DNA from: Colwellia sp. RSH04
Lineage (GTDB): Bacteria; Pseudomonadota; Gammaproteobacteria; Enterobacterales; Alteromonadaceae
Reading direction: 5' to 3'
DNA: 64,000 nucleotides
Assembly: GCF_003545765.1 (NCBI RefSeq)
Contig: NZ_QXIO01000012.1
Span: forward strand, 1-64,000
Shown here: positions 1-9,761 of the stretch, piece after piece
How the letters are laid out: each line of letters starts with the position of its first letter
How positions within the stretch are numbered: the first letter of the stretch is position 1
Made by a program: the position numbers and the translations under genes
The notes under the pieces: generated by a model
What the model was told of the DNA's origin: nothing
What the model saw: only the letters and a program-made list of their open reading frames with translations
The model's database searches: none

Positions 1-2
1 GT

Positions 3-3000
3 ATGCCAAATAATATTCTTACGAAAACTGGCGATTCTAAACAGTTTAACCGGTGGATGGTGTTACTTAATGTCATTATTGTTTGTTTAGCTTTGCTTCT
101 TGCCTATTGGGCTATTGAACAAAATAATGAAAATACACAAAAGGTTTGGCAATCTAATCTTTCTACTATACGTGCTACGACCCAAGAAGCACTCGATATC
201 TGGGTGTCTAATCAAAAACAAAAACTTAAAGGTATTGCCTCAGATCCAGAAATTCAACATGTAGCACAAGCGCAATTGTCTCTATATAGAGCAAATAAAA
301 ACATCAGTAATAGCACTGAATTATACGAATTGAGGAAAATTTTTAGAAGGTTACAAGAGGTGAGTCAACATAAGGGATTTTTCTTAATCGCCCCTGATGG
401 TACAAATATTGGATCAATGAGAGACAATAATCTTGCTTTAAAAAATTTAGTTTTTTTAAAACAAAGAAAATATTTTGATCAAGCCATTCAAGGGAGCACA
501 GTATTTGTGTTACCTATGGTGTCAGATGTTGCAATAGCTGATACGCCAAATATTAACGGCTTAGATTTACCATCTACCATGTTTATTTTAACGCCTTTAA
601 TTGCTGATGATGGCGAAGTACTTGGTGTGCTTGCTGAGCGATTAGATCCGCTAGGAGAATTTAGTAAAATTTTAAAGTTAGGTCGAATTGGAGATACAGG
701 CGAAACCTATATAGTTAACGTAAATGGTAAAATGATGTCCGAATCTCGTTTTATGCAGCAACTATATGCCATGCAAATGCTTGAATCTAATTCACAAAGT
801 ATATTATCTATTGATAAGCAAAACTCTAAAACAAAAAAACTTACTTATGCAGCGCAAAGCGCTTTGAGTAAAAAATCAGGTAGTAATGTAAAGGGGTATA
901 TAGATTATCGTGGAGTTGAAGTTATTGGTAGTTGGGCTTGGAATGATAATATTCAGGCTGCAATCATTACCGAGATAGATAAAATTGAAGGGTATCAATC
1001 TTTCTTAATTGCGCGCTTTACGATTCTGTTTATATTGTCGGTATTACTGCTGGTTATTATAAGTATTTCACTGTTCATTGTTTCAATTAGTAATAAAACG
1101 ACAAGAGTATTAGCAAAAGCAAATAACAGCTTAGAAACGCGTGTTAAACAACGAACTCAACAATTAGAGCTTTCTCAAGAGCAAGTTATTGAGAATGAAA
1201 AGAAGCTACAAATTGTGTTAGATAACATCTCGGCCCTGATTTACTTGAAAGATTTGCAAGGCGTCTACTTACTTGTTAACAAAGAGTGGGAAACGACTTT
1301 AGGTTTAAAAACTGAAGATGTGGTTGGCAAAACTGATGATGAGATATTTCCACAAGAAATAGCACAAAACCTTATTGCAACAGATCAGGAAGCAATAGCT
1401 AACTCAAGTACTGTACAGTTAGAAAATATAGCTCCAGATACCGAAGGAAATATTAAAACTTATTGGACTAGCAAAATTCCTATTATAGCTGACAATGTTC
1501 ATGTGACGGGTGTATTAGGAGTGTCTGTTGATATTACTGCGAGAAAAAACATGGAAGCTGAGTTAATTAATGCTAAAGAACTAGCAGAACAAGCCAATGT
1601 TGCGAAAGGAGAATTCTTGGCCAGTATGAGCCATGAAATACGAACACCTATGAATGGCATTCTGGGCATGTTGGGCTTAGTTATAGATAGTGAAGTATCA
1701 CAAGACCAGCGAAAGAAATTGGAAATAGCTCAAGATAGTGCTAATTCATTGCTAACAATACTCAATGACATCTTAGATTTTTCAAAAATTGAAGCTGGGA
1801 AAATAGCGTTAGAACAAGTTGATTTTGATTTAAGAGAGTTATTTGAAAAAATAATTCGCTCTTTTGCTTTTAGAGCAGAAGATAAAAAAATTGAGCTAGT
1901 ATTAGATTTAAGCAAAGTTCAGCAATCACGCATAAAAAGTGATCCCACTAGGCTACGACAAATCATAACCAATTTATTGGGTAATGCGATAAAGTTTACT
2001 CATCACGGGGAAGTTGTTTGTAAAGTATCACTGGCATCGCCAAAACATGATGAGTTAGCACTTGAAGTTTCTATAATAGATACTGGCATTGGTATACCTG
2101 AAGAAAAATTAAATCAATTATTTGAGTCGTTCTCTCAAGTGGATTCATCAACGACAAGAAAATACGGTGGCACAGGTTTAGGACTTGCGATTTGTAAAAG
2201 GTTAAGTACGTTATTAGGGGGGGAAATTACTGTTGAAAGTGAATTTAACCAAGGTAGCTGTTTTACTATTACAATACCCGTTAAAGAGAGCGAAGGAAAA
2301 AAACACTTTTTACCTCATTTAGACATGAATAATTTATCAGTGTTAGTGATTGATGATAATAATACCAACAGAATGGTCTTTGCCGAACAACTGCGGGCAT
2401 GGGGTGCAACAGTTACTCACGCAGTTGATGCAGAAGATGCACTAAATGCCATTGAGCAATATGGTCAAGAAATTAATTTAGCATTAGTCGACATGCATAT
2501 GCCGAAAATGGATGGATTATCATTATGTCGCGAAATAAGATCGGTAGATAAAAATAATCATATCAAATTAATTTTGATGACATCATTAAGTGAAATGGAA
2601 AATAAAACAAAGCTAGTAAACATAGGTATTAATGGCTTTTTTACTAAACCTGTGACGACATCTGAATTGCTAGAGGGTTTATCTGTTGTGGTAAAAGAAG
2701 GTAATGAAATTTTAAATGATGGCGAACTTGTTACTTCTTCTTATTTAAATTCATACGACCATTGTACTGATGAAACAACTGGTGAGGTTGATGGCAAAAA
2801 TATGCTTGAAGACCCATTAGACTGTGCACAGGTAAATATTTTAGTGGTAGAAGATAATCGTGTGAATCAAATGGTGTTAAAAGGCGTGTTAGGAAAATTA
2901 GGTTTGTCGTGTGACATTGCAAAGCATGGCATCGACGCATTAGAAAAATTAAACACTTACTCCGATAAACATTACGACCTTATCATTATGGATTGCCAAA

Positions 3001-3215
3001 TGCCTGAAATGGATGGTTACGAAACAACAAGGGCAATACGGCGAGGTGAAGGAGGCAACCATAATACTGAAATAAATATAATTGCCTTAACAGCACATGC
3101 AATGGCAACAGACAAAGCAAAATGCATTGAAGCAGGGATGAACGACTATTTAAGAAAGCCAGTAGAAAAAGAGGCTTTAATATCAGTTTTAAAACAATAT
3201 ATACACTACAAGTAA
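3..3215 (+). CDS. Hybrid sensor histidine kinase with two receiver domains
   Basis: Inner-membrane phosphorelay kinase, 1070 aa. A TM helix at about residues 19-39 and another at about 333-362 enclose a periplasmic region of roughly 290 residues that looks like a dCache-type sensor. Then follow a coiled segment, a PAS domain (about 400-515), a HisKA box with SHEIRTP and phospho-accepting H544, a HATPase_c domain with DTGIGIP and GTGLGL motifs, and two receiver domains whose predicted phospho-aspartates are D830 and D997. There is no C-terminal Hpt domain, so a separate Hpt protein would be needed to pass phosphate on. The ligand cannot be read from sequence. The start lies two bases from the window edge; the N-terminus looks natural (short cytoplasmic tail then TM) but an upstream start cannot be excluded. 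It is convergent with pldA. Confidence 0.93.
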   Translation: MPNNILTKTGDSKQFNRWMVLLNVIIVCLALLLAYWAIEQNNENTQKVWQSNLSTIRATTQEALDIWVSNQKQKLKGIASDPEIQHVAQAQLSLYRANKNISNSTELYELRKIFRRLQEVSQHKGFFLIAPDGTNIGSMRDNNLALKNLVFLKQRKYFDQAIQGSTVFVLPMVSDVAIADTPNINGLDLPSTMFILTPLIADDGEVLGVLAERLDPLGEFSKILKLGRIGDTGETYIVNVNGKMMSESRFMQQLYAMQMLESNSQSILSIDKQNSKTKKLTYAAQSALSKKSGSNVKGYIDYRGVEVIGSWAWNDNIQAAIITEIDKIEGYQSFLIARFTILFILSVLLLVIISISLFIVSISNKTTRVLAKANNSLETRVKQRTQQLELSQEQVIENEKKLQIVLDNISALIYLKDLQGVYLLVNKEWETTLGLKTEDVVGKTDDEIFPQEIAQNLIATDQEAIANSSTVQLENIAPDTEGNIKTYWTSKIPIIADNVHVTGVLGVSVDITARKNMEAELINAKELAEQANVAKGEFLASMSHEIRTPMNGILGMLGLVIDSEVSQDQRKKLEIAQDSANSLLTILNDILDFSKIEAGKIALEQVDFDLRELFEKIIRSFAFRAEDKKIELVLDLSKVQQSRIKSDPTRLRQIITNLLGNAIKFTHHGEVVCKVSLASPKHDELALEVSIIDTGIGIPEEKLNQLFESFSQVDSSTTRKYGGTGLGLAICKRLSTLLGGEITVESEFNQGSCFTITIPVKESEGKKHFLPHLDMNNLSVLVIDDNNTNRMVFAEQLRAWGATVTHAVDAEDALNAIEQYGQEINLALVDMHMPKMDGLSLCREIRSVDKNNHIKLILMTSLSEMENKTKLVNIGINGFFTKPVTTSELLEGLSVVVKEGNEILNDGELVTSSYLNSYDHCTDETTGEVDGKNMLEDPLDCAQVNILVVEDNRVNQMVLKGVLGKLGLSCDIAKHGIDALEKLNTYSDKHYDLIIMDCQMPEMDGYETTRAIRRGEGGNHNTEINIIALTAHAMATDKAKCIEAGMNDYLRKPVEKEALISVLKQYIHYK

Positions 3216-3233
3216 CACTTCAACTATAAGTAA

Positions 3234-4322
3234 CTAAAGTAAGTCGGTTAACGCGATACCTATACCAAAACGATTTTGGTTGTAGTTATAATCAATCATA
3301 CTCTCACCATAGCCAGTACTGAATTGTGCATAGCCCTTTAATTTCCCCCATAAAGGAAACGTTACGCCTATTTCAGCGTATCCATTATGCGTAGCAAAGT
3401 TTTCGCGACCTTTAAATGAAAACTCATAAGTATTATAAAGTTTATAAACCATACTTAATTCGAAATGTCCCATATAATCTAAAATATCAGGGTTATCATC
3501 ACCTTCATCATATATATCACTCTTGGTTTCTTCTTTTATGCGATACCAAGGTTTAAAAGAAAGCGCAAAATTTCTTTTTTCATATAAATAATGTGCATAA
3601 ATACGATTCCAACTTCTAGACAGTGTTAAAGAGCGTCCATTTGATTGATGTTCAAAACCGAAAATAATACCTGAATTGCCGCCAAACGGGTGAAAGTTGA
3701 TTGGTGCCATATAAAAAAACTCAGGTTGGTAGTTAGTTTCTCTAAAGGGCTTTGAAATGTCATCAGAATAGAGTTGCCACCATGATTGTAAAGTAAAGCC
3801 AAAGAATATTTGATCACCCTCAACAAAAATACTGTTTGAGGCGAGTGGAACTTTTAAACTTATTTGAAATTTAGCCTCAGTATTCGTTAAGTTCTCTGCC
3901 CAATTAGAGTGTCCTTCATAGGCAGCGCTGTTTATCTGGTTAGTTATATGAACGGGTAAAATATAATTCATTTTATGAGGGGTGATTACATAAGGATCAA
4001 ATGCTGTTCTTCGCTCTTTTATGATTCTATTCGCTAATGCACCTAACTCGACGTCTTCGCTTTGAAGTTCTTCATTATCGCTAACAAGGACTTCAACCAT
4101 AATACTTTTTTCGCATTGAGATTCAATTTCAGAAAGAATAGTTTTTTTATCGGCTTTTTTTACTGTTTCAATAATACATCGATCAATGTCTTTTTGAAAT
4201 TTGTGATCTTCATTAAGGTGTTCATCGACATTTTCGTTAGCGGAAGAAGTAAAACTTACTAATAAAAGCAAAACAGATAAACAATAGATAAAACTAATAC
4301 GTGACGAAGTGATTAGACTCAT
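3234..4322 (-). CDS. pldA: Outer membrane phospholipase A (OMPLA)
   Basis: Outer-membrane beta-barrel phospholipase A1/A2, 362 aa, with an N-terminal signal peptide (about residues 1-27). The catalytic HxSNG motif is visible as H225, S227, N228 and G229, followed by RSWNR with N239. Spacing matches the His142/Ser144/Asn156 triad of E. coli PldA, including the 12-residue distance from Ser to Asn. The family needs calcium and dimerises when the outer membrane is perturbed. The protein is longer than E. coli PldA (289 aa) because of about 70 extra residues between signal peptide and barrel, a charged stretch with two cysteines. It is convergent with the sensor kinase (18-bp gap) and divergent from pxpA. 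Confidence 0.93.
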   Translation of the reverse strand: MSLITSSRISFIYCLSVLLLLVSFTSSANENVDEHLNEDHKFQKDIDRCIIETVKKADKKTILSEIESQCEKSIMVEVLVSDNEELQSEDVELGALANRIIKERRTAFDPYVITPHKMNYILPVHITNQINSAAYEGHSNWAENLTNTEAKFQISLKVPLASNSIFVEGDQIFFGFTLQSWWQLYSDDISKPFRETNYQPEFFYMAPINFHPFGGNSGIIFGFEHQSNGRSLTLSRSWNRIYAHYLYEKRNFALSFKPWYRIKEETKSDIYDEGDDNPDILDYMGHFELSMVYKLYNTYEFSFKGRENFATHNGYAEIGVTFPLWGKLKGYAQFSTGYGESMIDYNYNQNRFGIGIALTDLL

Positions 4323-4539
4323 AATCTCAAATAGGCTTGGTTTAATTGTATATGATTATATCGTAAGCCTTTTAAAAGCTATAGTACAAAAAGCTAAACA
4401 CGGCCTAAGTTAAAATTATCTAAAACTTGAAAACAACTTATGTATATAATTTAAGTCTATAATGATCGAATACTATATAGAAGCTGTTGAATTTAAAGTA
4501 AAGTAAAGGCATTAATAATAAAAAGTGGGCAGGGCGGTT

Positions 4540-5277
4540 ATGAAGTTAAATTGTGATTTAGGTGAAAGTTTCGGTTCGTGGAAAATGGGGCTAGATTCAA
4601 AGGTTATGCCCTATATTGACCAAGCAAGCATCGCTTGTGGTTTTCATGCTGGCGACCCCTTAACACTAGTAAATACCTTAAACCTCGCTGCGAAGCATAA
4701 CGTCGACATTGGAGCCCACCCAAGTTATCCTGATATTGTCGGCTTTGGCCGCAGAAGTATGCAATGTAGCCAAGAGGAGCTTAGCGCAATGATGCTATAC
4801 CAAATTGCTGCTGTTGATGGTGTTGCTAAAAGCCAATCACTTTCATTAACTTATGTAAAACCTCATGGTGCGTTGTATAACGATATGATGAAAAACGAGC
4901 CAATACGTCAAACTATATTACAAAGTATCAGCCAATATAATCAATCAGGTGATCGGGCATTAAAATTAATGATACAAGCGACTCCAAAATTTAGCCAGCA
5001 CCAAGATGAAGCAAAAAGATACAAGGTAGAGCTACTTGCAGAGGCGTTTGCTGATAGATGTTATGCTGACGACGGTAGTTTACTCTCACGCCAGCATGAA
5101 AAAGCGATACATACACAAGAGAAAATGTTGCAACAAGTAAAACAGTTAAAAGAACAAGGTACTATCACTACTGTACAAGGTAAAACGATAGCACTTACGG
5201 TAGACAGTTTATGTGTTCATGGTGACAATATGGCTGCAGTTAAATTGATTGCGAACATTAAAGAAATTTTGAGTTAG
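4540..5277 (+). CDS. pxpA: 5-oxoprolinase subunit A (LamB/YcsF family)
   Basis: Subunit of the ATP-dependent 5-oxoprolinase PxpABC, which reopens 5-oxoproline (pyroglutamate) to glutamate in the cytoplasm. The start MKLNCDLGESFG, the ACGFHAGDP block and the VKPHGALYND block are LamB/YcsF hallmarks; the 245-aa length is normal. I chose the ATG at 4540 over the in-frame GTG at 4525 because family members begin MKLN(C/A)DLGE and a purine-rich GGGCAGGGCGG sits just upstream as ribosome binding site. It is first of a pxpA-pxpB-pxpC operon. Stop and next ORF almost touch, which suggests translational coupling. Confidence 0.93.
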   Translation: MKLNCDLGESFGSWKMGLDSKVMPYIDQASIACGFHAGDPLTLVNTLNLAAKHNVDIGAHPSYPDIVGFGRRSMQCSQEELSAMMLYQIAAVDGVAKSQSLSLTYVKPHGALYNDMMKNEPIRQTILQSISQYNQSGDRALKLMIQATPKFSQHQDEAKRYKVELLAEAFADRCYADDGSLLSRQHEKAIHTQEKMLQQVKQLKEQGTITTVQGKTIALTVDSLCVHGDNMAAVKLIANIKEILS

Positions 5278-5304
5278 TTGAAACGTAAGTGGTTAAGTAG
5301 TTGC

Positions 5305-6018
5305 ATGAAAAATGAACATAAAACGTTAATTAAAGCTGCAGGTGAAAATGCATTAATTCTATATTTTTCTTCAACAATTAATGATAAAACTGCGAGTAAA
5401 ATTCAATGTGCTACGTTAAAAATAAAACAATCTCTCTCTAACTATATTCTTGATTTAACACCATCATATGCCTCATTGCTAGTAACGTTTGATATGTATA
5501 AGATTGATCATCATCAATTAAGAAATAAGTTGAGAACGCTGTTGGCTACAATTGATGATGTACAAGCACCTAATCATCAACATATTGTTGAGTTACCGGT
5601 TTGTTACCATGAAGATTTTGCTCCTGAATTACCCTTAATCGCAAAACAAGCCAGCTTAAGTTGCGACGACGTTATTCAGCTTCATCAATCCACGGTTTAT
5701 ACGGTATATGCCATAGGATTTGCACCAGGGTTTGCCTATTTAGGTGAAGTAAACGATAAAATTGCCATGCCGCGCTTAGCGACACCTCGACTAAAAGTAC
5801 CTAAAGGGGCGGTTGCCATTGCTGATAGACAAACAGCCATTTACCCAAATACATCACCCGGTGGTTGGAATATAATTGGTTGCAGTCCAATAATAATGTT
5901 TGACCAAAAGGCAACACCAACTATGCCTGTTAACGTTGGTGATAAAGTTAAGTTTACCGCAATTTCGAAAGAAGAATTTTTCACCTTAGGTGGTAAATTC
6001 CCTATGTTCCATGACTAA
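5305..6018 (+). CDS. pxpB: 5-oxoprolinase subunit B (KipI family)
   Basis: Allophanate-hydrolase subunit 1 / KipI-type protein, second subunit of 5-oxoprolinase. Recognisable family blocks are YTVYAIGFAPGFAYLGEV, the PRLATPRLKVPKGAVAIAD region and the TSPGGWNIIG block near the C-terminus. The ORF is open back to a TTG at 5278 immediately after the pxpA stop, but the ATG at 5305 gives a family-like length of 237 aa, so I use it; neither start has a strong Shine-Dalgarno sequence. It lies 6 bp before pxpC in the same operon. Confidence 0.9.
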   Translation: MKNEHKTLIKAAGENALILYFSSTINDKTASKIQCATLKIKQSLSNYILDLTPSYASLLVTFDMYKIDHHQLRNKLRTLLATIDDVQAPNHQHIVELPVCYHEDFAPELPLIAKQASLSCDDVIQLHQSTVYTVYAIGFAPGFAYLGEVNDKIAMPRLATPRLKVPKGAVAIADRQTAIYPNTSPGGWNIIGCSPIIMFDQKATPTMPVNVGDKVKFTAISKEEFFTLGGKFPMFHD

Positions 6019-6024
6019 TTAAAT

Positions 6025-6999
6025 ATGATGAATAAAAGAAAAGACAATCAGATAATGCTCGGTTTTTTAGTGAAAAAGCCAGGTGTTTTATCGTTGATTC
6101 AAGACAGTGGACGATTTGGTCATGCCCAAATGGGGCTAACCCAAGGTGGCCCAGCAGATAAAGAGGCCTTCTATTGGGCAAACCGCTTATGTAACAATGA
6201 TGTTGATGTTGCAATGGTTGAGGTCAGTGTGGGGGGGATTGAGTTATTAGCTCAATTAGATACGGTTATTGCTGTTACAGGCGCTAAAATGCAATTATCT
6301 ATTAACGCAAAAGAAGTGCCCATGTGGCGAAGCCATCAAATTAAAGCGGGTGATTTGATAACTTTAGATTATGCGCAATCAGGCTTGCGTAGTTATTTGG
6401 CAGTTAAAGGTGGTTTTAAAATAAAAGAGTCGTTTGGTAGTGTGTCAACCGTATGCCGTGAAGGTGTAGGTGGTTTAAAGGGAAGTCAGTTACTTAAACA
6501 TGACCTCTTACCCTGTGATGAGTATAAATTCTCTGAAACTGATTACAGCTTGATGTTACCAGCTGACCAGGTACCGCATTATGGTCAATCTGCTAGGTTA
6601 AGAACAATACCGAGTTATCAACAACAACACTTTAATTCATTTGAACAACGACTGTTTTACTCGAGTGAGTATAGCGTTTCCTCTGACAGTGATCGCATGG
6701 GATACCGACTTAAAGGGCAAGCAATTAACTGTGAAGTGTCAGGTATTTTATCTGAAGGTATTTGTCATGGCGCCATTCAAATTCCAGCAGATGGACAGCC
6801 TATAGTGTTACTTAACGACAGACAAACGATAGGAGGATACCCTAAAATTGGCTCAGTTATTTCTATTGATACCAATAAATTAGCGCAGTTACGACCAAGT
6901 GATAAAGTGCACTTTGAACCTATTTCAATGGAAAAGGCTAATAATATCTTTCATTTATCTCGTCATAAAAGTAGAGCTGTAACCCTCATTAAATGCTAG
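6025..6999 (+). CDS. pxpC: 5-oxoprolinase subunit C (biotin-dependent carboxyltransferase-like)
   Basis: Allophanate-hydrolase subunit 2 / KipA-type protein, 324 aa, third subunit of 5-oxoprolinase. Diagnostic segments are the N-terminal PGVLSLIQDSGRFGHAQMG block, then GGPAD, LRSYLAVKGGF, and SEGICHGAIQIPADGQPIVL followed by DRQTIGGYPKIG near residues 235-275. It completes the pxpABC set, so the operon can work alone in glutamate salvage. The ATG at 6025 gives about ten extra N-terminal residues compared with the ATG at 6055; both are plausible. No terminator with a clear T-tract is seen just downstream. Confidence 0.92.
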   Translation: MMNKRKDNQIMLGFLVKKPGVLSLIQDSGRFGHAQMGLTQGGPADKEAFYWANRLCNNDVDVAMVEVSVGGIELLAQLDTVIAVTGAKMQLSINAKEVPMWRSHQIKAGDLITLDYAQSGLRSYLAVKGGFKIKESFGSVSTVCREGVGGLKGSQLLKHDLLPCDEYKFSETDYSLMLPADQVPHYGQSARLRTIPSYQQQHFNSFEQRLFYSSEYSVSSDSDRMGYRLKGQAINCEVSGILSEGICHGAIQIPADGQPIVLLNDRQTIGGYPKIGSVISIDTNKLAQLRPSDKVHFEPISMEKANNIFHLSRHKSRAVTLIKC

Positions 7000-7288
7000 G
7001 TCGTGTTGAACCTTCTCACTCATAAATCATCTTGAAAAAGCGACAAGGCCTAGTTAAATAAAAATAAATCATTAACCACTTATAAATAAAGTAATTACTA
7101 ATAACTATTCAAGTAAAAAATACCATAAAAATATCCTTATTACAGCGATATTTAGATTAAAAACCTAAAAATATTATACAATATATTGGATCTTTTGTTA
7201 TTTATGGGTTATAAAATATACACGCAAGGGAAAATGCATACATAAAAAAGCTAGGAAGGTGAATAATTATAAAAACCTAGGAAGTAAT

Positions 7289-8491
7289 ATGACCATGAAT
7301 AAAGCAATTATACCAAGCGTAATCTCTACTGTAATAATGTTGTCATCAACAGCTTTTGCAGGAAAGCCAACCGAATCTTCAGTTCTACCTTTATCCCACA
7401 CTTGTAGCAGTACACTAAAATTTAGAGCACAAGATATGACAGCCGCACAATTTGCTGATTCTTGTGCACAGGTGGGGGCAGAAGAACAATACTTTCATCA
7501 ACGTCTAGAAACAAATGGCATGCCTGTAGATAATGATTTAAATGAAGATTTGAAAATGGTTATTTTTGATGATTACGATCAGTATAATCGTTATGGTGGT
7601 CGTATTTATGGTATAGGTACTAATAATGGTGGAATTTATATTGAAGGTAATGCGACGGATTCATCGAATCAAGCTGCTTTCTATGCCCATGAAGCTGATT
7701 GGTTAAGACCTGATTTTCAAATTTGGAACTTAAAGCATGAGTATGTTCATTACTTAGATGGTCGCTTTAATTTAAAAGGAAACTTCTCAGATTACCCATC
7801 GACAACAGTATGGTGGTCTGAAGGTTTAGGTGAATACATATCTCTTGAAGATAACAACGCAGAAGCCATTGCTCTTATAAATGCAAGTGGTTCAAACCGT
7901 ACATTAGCTGATGTATTTGCGACAAGTTACAGCAATAGCTCTGATGAAATCTATCGCTGGGGTTATCTAGGTGTTCGTTTTATGTTCGAAATGCATATGA
8001 ATGATATTCGCTCATTACGATCAACAGCCCGTGCAGCAGATTGGAGTAGTTATCAAGCAGATTTAAATGCTTGGGGATATAGCTATGAACAAGAATGGCA
8101 GAACTGGCTAATAACACTTGCGGGTGGTACGACTGATCCAACAGATCCAACAGATCCAACAGATCCAACTGACCCACCAACAGAGCCAGGCTCAGAAGTA
8201 TTGATTGATACTATCGCGAGTGCTTCAGCACGTAACTGGGCATACTATGAAATATCACCGCAAGAATCAGGTAGCTTAACGGTGACTATTTCAGGTGGAA
8301 CTGGCGATGCAGACTTGTATGTTAAAGCCGGATCACAACCAAGTAAGCGCTCGTATGATTGTCGTCCATATAAAACAGGTAATACAGAAAGTTGTCAAAT
8401 TAATGTAAATGCTGGTGAAACTTACCACATAGGTTTAAATGCCTACAAATCGTTCGATGGTGTAAGCTTAAAAGCCACATTGAATTATTAA
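7289..8491 (+). CDS. Secreted M9-like collagenase-type metallopeptidase with PPC domain
   Basis: Secreted zinc peptidase of 400 aa. Order: signal peptide ending near AFA (about residues 1-25), a gluzincin catalytic domain, a linker of TDP repeats, and a pre-peptidase C-terminal (PPC) domain (about 305-400) with the GGTGDADLYVK signature. The zinc site is H150-E151-x-x-H154 in HEYVHYLDGRF, and the WWSEGLGEY motif supplies E182, 32 residues after the first His as in bacterial collagenases. It lacks the large N-terminal activator domain of Vibrio/Clostridium collagenases, so it is a compact form and its substrate may differ. I prefer ATG 7289 to GTG 7259 because AGGAAG lies about 6 nt upstream. 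An isolated gene with its own terminator. Confidence 0.85.
   Translation: MTMNKAIIPSVISTVIMLSSTAFAGKPTESSVLPLSHTCSSTLKFRAQDMTAAQFADSCAQVGAEEQYFHQRLETNGMPVDNDLNEDLKMVIFDDYDQYNRYGGRIYGIGTNNGGIYIEGNATDSSNQAAFYAHEADWLRPDFQIWNLKHEYVHYLDGRFNLKGNFSDYPSTTVWWSEGLGEYISLEDNNAEAIALINASGSNRTLADVFATSYSNSSDEIYRWGYLGVRFMFEMHMNDIRSLRSTARAADWSSYQADLNAWGYSYEQEWQNWLITLAGGTTDPTDPTDPTDPTDPPTEPGSEVLIDTIASASARNWAYYEISPQESGSLTVTISGGTGDADLYVKAGSQPSKRSYDCRPYKTGNTESCQINVNAGETYHIGLNAYKSFDGVSLKATLNY
8139..8174 (+). repeat. 9-bp tandem repeat encoding the TDP linker
   Basis: Roughly four near-perfect copies of a GATCCAACA-type 9-mer encode the Thr-Asp-Pro linker between catalytic and PPC domains of the M9-like peptidase. 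Such repeats can change copy number by slippage without shifting frame, altering only linker length. Confidence 0.8.
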
Positions 8492-8518
8492 GCTAAGCTT
8501 ATTAAATTTAATCTCCCA

Positions 8519-8556
8519 AAAAATTGCTTTAACATGAAAGTGTTAAAGCAATTTTT
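8519..8556 (+). terminator. Rho-independent terminator after the M9-like peptidase gene
   Basis: Perfect inverted repeat, arms 8519-8534 and 8541-8556, loop TGAAAG; the arms end in A5/T5, so it can terminate in either direction. It separates the peptidase gene from the following ORF. Confidence 0.85.
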
Positions 8557-8582
8557 CTATCGGCTTTTATTCGAGGTTTATA

Positions 8583-9425
8583 ATGAAACAAAAATTAAGT
8601 TTACTTTTCACGCTATTAACAACGGTAGCTATTTCTCCTCTGGCAACGGCAATCGATTTATCAGCGATTAAAAAACAAGGAAATTTAATCAGCGAGAAAT
8701 TAGCTCATGAGTATGAATCTCAGCCAATAACAAAGCGTTTTGCGATTAATCATATATCGCATCAGTATTTAATGGGATATGGCCAAGTATTTACGGTAGA
8801 AACTAATGTCGATTTTTTACCTATTTTAAATAGTATCTCTAGCGACTCACAACATAGCCACTCTAATAGTGAGCTAACACAGACAAAAAACCATAAACCA
8901 AAACCACATGAGCAAAAAACATTAGCAAATCTTCAACTTGAACAGAGAAATCTAGCTCATCATGAGTTTTCATTACATAAGAAAATTGAATCAATGCAGA
9001 AGCAAAGTAAAACTTCAAATCAAGAAAGTACCATGCAAAAGCTTGATCAAAATATACGTAAATCACAATCAGAATTAGATCAGTTACGAGAGAAAAAACA
9101 ACTTATAGCGATACAAATACAAAATAAGAAAATGGCAAACACCATGAAACAATCAAGCTCAACGTCAACCCCCTCTGTCTCTAGACAAGCCATTTATCAA
9201 AACATGCTTAAAAAAACGTATGAGTTAGTGTGTAGCGATAATCTATTATCATCATTGCCTGAAAACGAACAATTAACAGTAATATTTAAGGGCTTAGGTG
9301 ATGAAGAAAAAGATAACTATAATGATGAAGTACTCGTCATGAATAACAACAGTATTGCTAAATGCCAAAGCCAAGAAATAACGGTTACACAACTTGATAC
9401 TCAGGTTGAAAAGTACCAGTATTAA
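8583..9425 (+). CDS. Secreted coiled-coil protein of unknown function
   Basis: I do not recognise this 280-aa protein. It has a clear Sec signal peptide (about residues 1-23, ending ATA), a Lys/Gln/Glu-rich middle (about 95-185) with heptad-like spacing that predicts a long coiled coil, and a C-terminal part (about 205-280) with two cysteines (VCSD and AKCQS) that could form a disulfide. The start ATG is supported by GAGG 6 nt upstream. It stands between two strong terminators, so it is monocistronic. A periplasmic or envelope-associated role is likely from the signal peptide; function is open. Confidence 0.75.
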   Translation: MKQKLSLLFTLLTTVAISPLATAIDLSAIKKQGNLISEKLAHEYESQPITKRFAINHISHQYLMGYGQVFTVETNVDFLPILNSISSDSQHSHSNSELTQTKNHKPKPHEQKTLANLQLEQRNLAHHEFSLHKKIESMQKQSKTSNQESTMQKLDQNIRKSQSELDQLREKKQLIAIQIQNKKMANTMKQSSSTSTPSVSRQAIYQNMLKKTYELVCSDNLLSSLPENEQLTVIFKGLGDEEKDNYNDEVLVMNNNSIAKCQSQEITVTQLDTQVEKYQY

Positions 9426-9474
9426 ATGAATTTAACTTAAAAAGACTAGGTATTCTATATCACCTCCTTAAAGA

Positions 9475-9503
9475 AAGCTTAATAGCAATATTAAGCTTTT
9501 TCT
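9475..9503 (+). terminator. Terminator after the coiled-coil protein gene
   Basis: Perfect 10-bp stem (9475-9484 with 9489-9498), GCAA tetraloop, followed by a T-run. A typical intrinsic terminator for the upstream gene. Confidence 0.8.
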
Positions 9504-9761
9504 TATCATTTTTTAAAAACCGCTCCTTGTTACAATTTATTTTTTAATTTAATTTCGATATTTTAAAAACATCGAGTGAATAAGTATCTTTTATAGTTAA
9601 TATTTTATTCAGTGTTTTTTTTTTGTTTTTTTTAACTAAGCATTGAATAGCTTAGCTTTAACACTTCTTTTCTTAAAAATGTAACAGAATATTCATTGAT
9701 GTATTTGTAATACAATTCAACGTTACCTCAGTATTTTAGCACTATACGGCTTACCGAAGGC

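Noticed and set aside
7259..7288. GTG start ten codons upstream for the M9-like peptidase
   Set aside because: It would place a polar stretch before the signal peptide, and the ATG at 7289 has a better ribosome binding site.
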